Positions 57,858-64,000 of a stretch of 64,000 bases of DNA are shown piece after piece. The notes below the pieces were generated by a model. The model had not been told where the DNA came from. It worked only from the letters and a program-made list of their open reading frames with translations, and ran no database searches. Location: NCBI GenBank assembly GCA_023663135.1, contig JAMPIE010000002.1, positions 62,001 through 126,000 of the forward strand. Direction: 5' to 3'. The first letter of the stretch is position 1. Each line of letters starts with the position of its first letter. This stretch comes from Alloprevotella sp. Its GTDB lineage: Bacteria; Bacteroidota; Bacteroidia; Bacteroidales; Muribaculaceae. The position numbers and the translations under genes are program-made.

Positions 57858-60848
57858 ATGAATGAAGAAGCCTTAAGCCGCCTTATCCTTAAAGACACGG
57901 CATTTCAAGAACTGATGCAGAGACGCATCCACAGCGTGCTCCTCGTTGCATCGCCATATGACGCATTCATGATGGAAGAAGATGGGCGAATTGAGGAACA
58001 ACTCTATTTTGAGTATGTTTCGCTCAATCTATCATCCCCCCCACGCGTAACACAGGTGGCCGACAATGAAGCAGCTATCGAAGCCGTAAAGACCAAAGCA
58101 TTTGACCTCGTAATAATGATGCCCGGAGTGGATATGGTGAGCGACACTATGGAGGCTGCCAAAGAGCTTAAGACTCTTCAGCCCGAGCTCCCTATCGTTG
58201 TACTCACCCCATTTAGTCGCGAAGTGTCGCGTCGATTGGAAAATGAAGATCTATCAGCCATTGATTATGTATTCTCATGGCTCGGCAATGTTGACCTCCT
58301 GTTGGCTATCATTAAGCTTCTTGAAGACCGGCTCAACGCCGACAACGATATTAATCAAGTGGGAGTTCAGATGATACTCTTGGTGGAAGACTCAGTGAGA
58401 TTTTACTCCTCCGTCCTCCCTCACGTATATAAAAACCTGCTCAAGCAGAGCCGCGATGCCTCCACTGAAGCCCTTAACGCCCATGAGCAGATGCTCCGCA
58501 TGAGAGGGCGTCCAAAGGTGATGCTCGCCCGCGACTATGAGGAGGCCATGTCGCTCATAGAACAGTTTGGAAGCAACATTCTTGGTGTTATATCCGACGT
58601 GTCGTTTCATCGCGAAGGAATTAAAGACTCCAAGGCCGGATTGAGATTTGCACGCAAGGTAAAGGAGTCGCGTCCACATCTGCCCTTTATAATCGAGTCG
58701 TCTGAGGCTGAAAACAGACAAGAAGCTGAGGCAATGGGGTGTATCTTCCTCGACAAGACCTCTAAGAAGCTCCCTGTTGACCTCACACAAGCTATGAACG
58801 ACAGCTTTGGCTTCGGCGACTTTGTCATAACCGATCCCGAGACCGGCCGCGAGGTGCTCAGGATTTCATCTCTCAAAGACCTTCAATATCATCTCAACGA
58901 CATTCCTGACGAGAGTCTTCTCTATCACGCCTCTAAAAACGACATCTCTCGCTGGCTCTACTCCCGTGCTCTTTTCCCCATTGCAAACGTGGTGAAGGAG
59001 CATCGCACCACCTCGGTAGAAGATGCCCCCGCTGCTCGTCAGCTTTTCTTTGACCTCATTGTCAAATATCGGAAGATGAAAAACCGTGGTGTGGTGGCTG
59101 TATTTAAGAAAGACCGCTTTGACCATTACTCCAACTTTGCCCGCATTGGCGAGGGAAGTCTTGGCGGCAAGGGGCGCGGCTTGGCTTTCATTGACCAGAT
59201 AATTAAGAAACATCCGGTGTGTGACAACTACCCCGGAGGAGCCGTAATAACCATACCGCGCACTGTGGTGCTCTGTACCGATATCTTTGACGAGTTTATG
59301 GCCACTAACAACCTCTATCCGGTGGCCCTCAGTGACTTGCCAGATGCCGATATCCTCCGTTATTTTCTCCAGGCCCGCCTTCCTCAGCGCTTGATTGAAG
59401 ACTTCTTTGCGCTTATGGAGGTGGTGGATACCCCCCTGGCCATACGCTCTTCATCGCTCCTTGAAGATAGTCATTATCAACCCTTTGCAGGCGTCTATTC
59501 CACATATATGGTGCCTCGTGTGGCCGACCGTTACGAAATGCTCCGCATGCTCTCCGACGCCATCAAGGGTGTCTATGCCTCAGTCTTTTACGCCGACTCA
59601 AAGGCATATATGAATGCCACATCCAATGTCATAGACCAGGAAAAGATGGCAGTCATAATCCAGGAAGTGGTGGGCCGCGACATCCCCGGGCTCGGTTATT
59701 TCCCATCCTTTGCCGGCGTAGGACGTTCGCTCAACTACTATCCCGTTGGGCTTGAGAAGGCTGAAGAGGGAGTTGCCGAGATTGCCGTGGGCCTCGGCAA
59801 ATATATCGTCGATGGAGGTCTGAGCCTACGCTTCTCCCCGGCTCATCCTGCTGCTGTGCTCCAGACCTCAGAGCTTGAGCTTGCCCTGCGCGACACTCAG
59901 ACCTCACTCTTAGCCCTTGACACCTCCGACCAACCGATTGACTTCTCGACCGACGATGGCTTTAATCTCAAGCGCGTCACGGTCAGAGCCGCCGCTGAGG
60001 CCGGTGTACTTAAGATGATGGTATCGAGCTTCGACCATGAAAATTATCGCCTGCTCGACTATGATACAGGGCGCGGTCGACGTGTGGTGACCTTCAACAA
60101 CATACTTAAACACGATGCCTTCCCCTTGGCCTCTGCCATCGATTTTATGCTCACCAATGGAGCAGCCGAAATGGGTCGCCCTGTCGAGATAGAGTTTGCA
60201 TGTATGCTTGACGACCTGTCCTCCGAAATCAAGGGGCGCATCTACTGGCTTCAGATTAGGCCCATCGTCAACAAGAGCAATCAAGTTAATGAAGCCCTAA
60301 TGACCCTCCCCGACAGTTCTCTACTCCTGAAGAGCTCCACTGCCCTCGGTAATGGCACTATGACCGATATAGCGACAGTGGTCTATGTCCGCCCCGAAAA
60401 TTTCAACTGCTCCGGCAACCCCGCCCTGGCTCGCGAAATAGAGAAGCTCAACCGACAGCTCTCAGAGCAAGGCATTGGATATATTCTCATAGGCCCGGGA
60501 CGATGGGGCTCCAGCGACCCTTCACTTGGCATCCCCGTCAAGTGGCCCAACATCTCTCAGGCTCGCCTCATAGTTGAGACCTCCCTCCCAGGCTATCGCG
60601 TGGAGCCGAGTCAAGGCACCCATTTCTTCCAAAACCTCACGTCGATGGGCGTGGGTTACTTCACCGTCGACCCCAACAGCAGCTCAGGTTTCTGCAACTT
60701 TGAGATGCTCAACTCCATGGCAGCCACATATGAGAGTGAAGCTCTAAGGGTAGTGGAGTTCCCTGCCCCACTCACTATAGGTATCGATGGGCGTAAGAGC
60801 GTCGGAGTAGTAGCGCTTCCAGGTCTCATACCCTCGTCATCAGATTGA
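57858..60848 (+). CDS. Receiver-domain/PEP-synthase N-terminal domain fusion protein
   Basis: The 996-residue cytoplasmic protein has a receiver-like domain (about 25-145) that lacks the phospho-acceptor Asp (LVIMMPGVD), a second receiver (about 170-325) with LVEDS, VISDVSF and FLDKTSK that looks intact, then a PPDK/PEP-synthase ATP-binding domain (about 430-810: GSLGGKGRGLAFID, AIRSSSLLEDS). The swivelling phospho-His and PEP-binding domains of true PEP synthase are missing; in their place is a conserved C-terminal region with GPGRWGSSDPSLGIPVKW. It is therefore not a complete PEP synthase. It may phosphorylate or adenylate a partner in answer to a signal; function unknown. It is followed by a coiled-coil gene 27 bases downstream. 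Confidence 0.88.
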   Translation: MNEEALSRLILKDTAFQELMQRRIHSVLLVASPYDAFMMEEDGRIEEQLYFEYVSLNLSSPPRVTQVADNEAAIEAVKTKAFDLVIMMPGVDMVSDTMEAAKELKTLQPELPIVVLTPFSREVSRRLENEDLSAIDYVFSWLGNVDLLLAIIKLLEDRLNADNDINQVGVQMILLVEDSVRFYSSVLPHVYKNLLKQSRDASTEALNAHEQMLRMRGRPKVMLARDYEEAMSLIEQFGSNILGVISDVSFHREGIKDSKAGLRFARKVKESRPHLPFIIESSEAENRQEAEAMGCIFLDKTSKKLPVDLTQAMNDSFGFGDFVITDPETGREVLRISSLKDLQYHLNDIPDESLLYHASKNDISRWLYSRALFPIANVVKEHRTTSVEDAPAARQLFFDLIVKYRKMKNRGVVAVFKKDRFDHYSNFARIGEGSLGGKGRGLAFIDQIIKKHPVCDNYPGGAVITIPRTVVLCTDIFDEFMATNNLYPVALSDLPDADILRYFLQARLPQRLIEDFFALMEVVDTPLAIRSSSLLEDSHYQPFAGVYSTYMVPRVADRYEMLRMLSDAIKGVYASVFYADSKAYMNATSNVIDQEKMAVIIQEVVGRDIPGLGYFPSFAGVGRSLNYYPVGLEKAEEGVAEIAVGLGKYIVDGGLSLRFSPAHPAAVLQTSELELALRDTQTSLLALDTSDQPIDFSTDDGFNLKRVTVRAAAEAGVLKMMVSSFDHENYRLLDYDTGRGRRVVTFNNILKHDAFPLASAIDFMLTNGAAEMGRPVEIEFACMLDDLSSEIKGRIYWLQIRPIVNKSNQVNEALMTLPDSSLLLKSSTALGNGTMTDIATVVYVRPENFNCSGNPALAREIEKLNRQLSEQGIGYILIGPGRWGSSDPSLGIPVKWPNISQARLIVETSLPGYRVEPSQGTHFFQNLTSMGVGYFTVDPNSSSGFCNFEMLNSMAATYESEALRVVEFPAPLTIGIDGRKSVGVVALPGLIPSSSD

Positions 60849-60875
60849 TCCCACTCCATAAGAATCCATCACATT

Positions 60876-62288
60876 ATGTCATTCTTCACAAATATAAGAC
60901 GCGTATTTGGCCTGGCCGATGACACAGAGGCAGAGCCTCAGTATCTCGACGACGAGACTGTCAATGCCTCGCCGGCCAAAGAGCCCGAGCCCACAGACGG
61001 AGCCACATCGGCTACCGGCGTAGATGTAAGGCAAACATCATGCGCCTCCACCCCTTCAAACGAGGCCGAAGCTATTGCTGCCGAGATGCTTGCCGGCGTT
61101 GTTGACCTCTTCAACGCCTTTCAGCCTGAGTTTATAGCGCAAAGCCTTGATCCGGAGAAACAAAAAGAAATCCTTGCCGACAAGATGACTCCTGCTCTCA
61201 AGGCTCGCCTCGAAGCCCTCGCCGCTTCTCGTCGCCAGGCAATAGAGGATGAAGCCAAGGCGGAGCGTGTGGCTCTCGACGCCAACCTAAAGCGAATGCG
61301 CGATCGCAACGCCGAGCTAGAGCGCCGACGCTCTGAATTTAAGAATGAGCAGCTATCGGCTCAGCGCCAGAAAAGAGCCCTCCAGGAGCGGATCCACGAC
61401 CTTGAGACACAAGTGGAGCAGCTTTCAGCCGACAAGGAGCAACTTGAACTTGAGACCCGCTCGATGGCCAACAAGATGAGGGTGGCCGGTGTGGCAGCCT
61501 CTGCCGACGAGACGACTCCTCAGCCTGTCAATTCCGAGCTTGAAGCCAACCTTGAGGCTGCCCTCAAGGCACAAGCCGAGACCTTGCGGAGCATCGAAGT
61601 TATACAAGCCGACAATAATCATCTTAAGACAGCCATTGAAGCCTTAAAAGAGCGCTGTAAAGTGGCCGACGAAATGATCAGTGGTCTACGCCACAGGGCG
61701 GCCGAGGCTGAGTCGAGCGCCGAGAAGGCTCAAGCTAAGGCCATGGATATGGAGAAGATCATGAAAGAGGCCGAAACCAATGCAGATCAGCTGAGAGAGC
61801 AGATGGTAGAGCTTCAAAAACAAGTCAAAGACTCAGCTATATCTCCCGAGGAGCTTGCAAAGAAAGATGCTCGTATCGCCGAGCTCAAACAGCGGCTTAG
61901 CGACGCCAAAAAGGTTGAGGAAGCCATCACCCGTCTTGAGCAGGAAAATCGCACACTCAAAGACACCATCCAAGCCAATCTCTACGAGCATGCCGCTCAA
62001 GTGTCGTCGCTCCGACGAGAGCTTGAGGTTAAGACCCCTAAAAGAGGGCGTCCCCGAAAGAAACCAATCGACCCTCATGCCGAGGAAGTCAAAAAAGAAA
62101 AGCGGCCATCTACCGCAAAGATTACGGCCATTGATGAGCTCATAGAAGAGAGCGAGTGGCTCGTTGCTCCTACGCCAGAAGAGCTCAAACCTCAGATGGT
62201 TGAAGAGCCCTCCGACGACTTTGGTTATCGGCCGCCGACTAAGAAACTGCATATTCCCGACGACGAAAACCAACTCACACTTTTTTAA
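60876..62288 (+). CDS. Coiled-coil protein with AT-hook-like and clamp-binding-like motifs
   Basis: The 470-residue cytoplasmic protein has an acidic N-terminus, long coiled coils (about 100-190 and 210-385), a basic GRPRKKP segment in an AT-hook-like context (KTPKRGRPRKKP, about 386-397) and an acidic tail that ends in NQLTLF. The last five residues QLTLF match the pentapeptide by which many proteins bind the DNA polymerase sliding clamp (QLxLF). Together these suggest a DNA-associated structural protein. I know no characterised homologue. It lies 27 bases after the receiver-PPDK gene and 29 before the dipeptidyl peptidase gene. Confidence 0.82.
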   Translation: MSFFTNIRRVFGLADDTEAEPQYLDDETVNASPAKEPEPTDGATSATGVDVRQTSCASTPSNEAEAIAAEMLAGVVDLFNAFQPEFIAQSLDPEKQKEILADKMTPALKARLEALAASRRQAIEDEAKAERVALDANLKRMRDRNAELERRRSEFKNEQLSAQRQKRALQERIHDLETQVEQLSADKEQLELETRSMANKMRVAGVAASADETTPQPVNSELEANLEAALKAQAETLRSIEVIQADNNHLKTAIEALKERCKVADEMISGLRHRAAEAESSAEKAQAKAMDMEKIMKEAETNADQLREQMVELQKQVKDSAISPEELAKKDARIAELKQRLSDAKKVEEAITRLEQENRTLKDTIQANLYEHAAQVSSLRRELEVKTPKRGRPRKKPIDPHAEEVKKEKRPSTAKITAIDELIEESEWLVAPTPEELKPQMVEEPSDDFGYRPPTKKLHIPDDENQLTLF

Positions 62289-62317
62289 CCCATAACTGAA
62301 AAATAAACATTCATCAT

Positions 62318-64000
62318 ATGCGCCGATTAATCTCATTGGCATTGGCCGCCTTGATAACCCTCCCTGCCATCATTGCTGCCAACAACTTTGCTCCAAACAA
62401 CAAGAATCGCTTCGCCGACATAGAACGATATATCGGAGGCGATAGGCCATCTTATCCCGCCCGATTTAATTATCTGCCTGACGGGAAAGAATATATGCAA
62501 CTCTCGGCCGACGGTAAGCGACTTATGAAGTTTGACACCCGTACAGGCAAAGAGACCGCTACCATCATGGATCTCGATAACACCCGCGAGACTACCATCA
62601 GCCATATCGACGGTTACAAGGTGAGCGACGATGGAGGACGTGTCCTCGTTTGGCGAGACTCCAGGCCGATCTATCGCCGCTCGTTTGATGCTGAATACTT
62701 TGTCTATGAAGTGCGCTCTCGCATCCTAAAGCCCCTATCCACCGCCATCCCGCGTCAGCGCGCCCCGCTTTTCTCGCCCGACGGAAGGATGATCGCCTTC
62801 GTAGGCCCCGACAATAACATCTACATCAAGAAACTCGACTACTGGACCGAGCTTCCGGTCACTACCGACGGCAAGGTCAACGAAGTGATCAACGGCGTCC
62901 CCGACTGGGTGTATGAAGAGGAGTTTACGACTTCATCGTCAATGACATGGAGCCCCGACAATCTAAACCTCTGCTTTATCCGCTATGAGGAAGCACGTGT
63001 ACCAATGTTTTCCTTCCCCCTCTACGAAGGTGCCTGTCATCCCAACATAGAGTATGCTCTATATCCCGGCGATTTCACATATAAATATCCTGTTGCCGGT
63101 GAGCCAAACTCCATCGCCTCCGTTCACTCATATGACGTAGAGACTCGTAAGACCAAGAAAATAGCCCTAAGCGACAGCAAGATAGAGTATATCCCCCGCA
63201 TCACATATGCCTTCTCGCCTGAGCGGCTGATGATTGTGACGCTCAATCGCGAACAGACCCGCATGGAGATCTACTCGGCTAATCCCAAGACCACCGTCGT
63301 TAAGAGCATTCTCGTTGAAGAGTCAAACGCCTGGCTATCAACGCCCACCTATGAAGATATCCATTGGTATCCCACCAATTTCGTAATCCAATCAGGGCGC
63401 TCAGGCTATGAACACCTTTATCAATATGCCTACTCCGGGGCACTGGAGAAGCAGATTACATCAGGCGACTTTGACGTAACTGACTATTATGGATTTGACC
63501 CAGTGCATAAATGCCACTATATCCAGTCAACCTCTTCTGGCCCAATTAATCGCGTAGTGAGCCGCATCGACGCCAAAGGTAAGATGACCGACATATCCAA
63601 AGCCCAAGGCACCTCCTCGGCTATATTTAGCCCCGATTTTGCTTTCTACACCCTTTATTACAGCTCCGTGGACACCCCTCCCACAGCCACCCTCATCAAT
63701 GCATCGAGCGACAAGACCGTTAAGACACTCGAAGAAAATGCCGCCTATGCCTCCCGCTGGGCTGCCACGCCTAAAAAAGAATTCTTCACCATGCAGAGCG
63801 ACGGAGTGACACTCAACGGATGGATGATTAAGCCTGCCGATTTTAATCCCACAAAGCACTATCCCGTAGTGATGTATCAATATTCAGGACCCGGGTCGCA
63901 GGAGGTGCTCAACCGATGGGGTATAGGATGGGCCGACTATTTTGCCACCCAAGGCTATATCATAATCTGTGTCGATGGGCGCGGCACCGGAGGTCGTGGA
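62318..64000 (+). CDS. Dipeptidyl peptidase IV (S9B), N-terminal part
   Basis: The gene runs off the window after 561 codons. It starts with a signal peptide (MRRLISLALAALITLPAIIA) and continues with the beta-propeller of DPP IV: LFSPDGRMIAFVGPDNNIY, PDWVYEEEF with the Glu pair that binds the substrate N-terminus (about 196-204), and TWSPDNLNLCFIRYEE. The start of the alpha/beta-hydrolase domain is visible (YPVVMYQYSGPGSQEV, and VDGRGTGGRG at the very end). The nucleophile Ser lies beyond base 64000. The enzyme removes Xaa-Pro dipeptides in the periplasm. The start codon is the only one giving a signal peptide. Confidence 0.94.
   Translation, partial: MRRLISLALAALITLPAIIAANNFAPNNKNRFADIERYIGGDRPSYPARFNYLPDGKEYMQLSADGKRLMKFDTRTGKETATIMDLDNTRETTISHIDGYKVSDDGGRVLVWRDSRPIYRRSFDAEYFVYEVRSRILKPLSTAIPRQRAPLFSPDGRMIAFVGPDNNIYIKKLDYWTELPVTTDGKVNEVINGVPDWVYEEEFTTSSSMTWSPDNLNLCFIRYEEARVPMFSFPLYEGACHPNIEYALYPGDFTYKYPVAGEPNSIASVHSYDVETRKTKKIALSDSKIEYIPRITYAFSPERLMIVTLNREQTRMEIYSANPKTTVVKSILVEESNAWLSTPTYEDIHWYPTNFVIQSGRSGYEHLYQYAYSGALEKQITSGDFDVTDYYGFDPVHKCHYIQSTSSGPINRVVSRIDAKGKMTDISKAQGTSSAIFSPDFAFYTLYYSSVDTPPTATLINASSDKTVKTLEENAAYASRWAATPKKEFFTMQSDGVTLNGWMIKPADFNPTKHYPVVMYQYSGPGSQEVLNRWGIGWADYFATQGYIIICVDGRGTGGRG

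Overview
The window reads as chromosomal DNA of a member of the order Bacteroidales, probably of the Muribaculaceae (S24-7) type. Supporting signs are the many -7 boxes of the form TAnnTTTG directly upstream of genes (a known Bacteroidetes promoter element), the almost complete lack of Shine-Dalgarno sequences, a BlaI repressor paired with an M56-protease/TonB fusion, a tiny Hc1-type histone, an ABC-F/deformylase/RuvX block, imelysin and DUF1111 haem proteins, and a Bacteroidales-type C-terminal sorting tail. The family-level call is inference. No rRNA, tRNA, IS element, prophage or CRISPR array was seen.

Layout. 0-5 kb: the end of a menaquinone operon (menC fragment, menE), a DUF1846 protein, and a blaI-blaR1-like pair with an operator palindrome. 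5.1-15.1 kb (minus strand): a compact eight-gene operon with its own terminator that encodes a soluble FHA protein, two membrane-anchored Ser/Thr kinases, a membrane PP2C phosphatase, a membrane FHA protein, a double-FHA protein fused across the membrane to a trypsin-like protease, a WG-repeat secreted protein and an unknown exported protein. This is the most interesting object in the window. Next to it, with its own promoter and terminator, is an OmpA/glycine-zipper lipoprotein. 16.4-20.9 kb: an NlpC/P60 hydrolase, malate dehydrogenase, a mutarotase/fucose-permease pair and a decayed GH13 amylase pseudogene. 21-27 kb: a radical SAM protein and glycosyltransferase, a queuosine-precursor transporter, a HAD phosphatase, a sigma-54 activator overlapping a PlsC-type acyltransferase, and a 57-residue histone-like gene. 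27.5-37.6 kb: ruvX-def, ettA, an outer-membrane barrel, DUF5063, an M18 aminopeptidase, a NeuC-like epimerase with a CBS-nucleotidyltransferase, a MATE exporter and a double-META lipoprotein. 37.6-41.1 kb: a secreted repeat protein and an NhaC antiporter. 41.2-50.2 kb: a haem/iron envelope operon (porin, imelysin, di-haem DUF1111 protein, second porin, mono-haem lipoprotein), followed by a RidA-like protein and a ResB-CcsA fusion for cytochrome c assembly. 50.3-64 kb: class II ribonucleotide reductase, a DPE2-like amylomaltase, ribosomal protein S1, a receiver-PPDK-N fusion, a coiled-coil protein ending in a sliding-clamp-like motif, and the start of a dipeptidyl peptidase IV.

How the genes work together. 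The kinase/phosphatase/FHA operon looks like a complete phospho-threonine circuit: two writers, one eraser and three reader proteins. Its outputs lie in the periplasm (protease, Sel1-like region, coiled coil, exported partners), so it may pass a phosphorylation state across the inner membrane. The c-type cytochrome genes and the CcsBA fusion are close enough to suggest that the latter matures the former. The NeuC-like/CBS-nucleotidyltransferase pair and the radical SAM/glycosyltransferase pair point to surface glycan synthesis.
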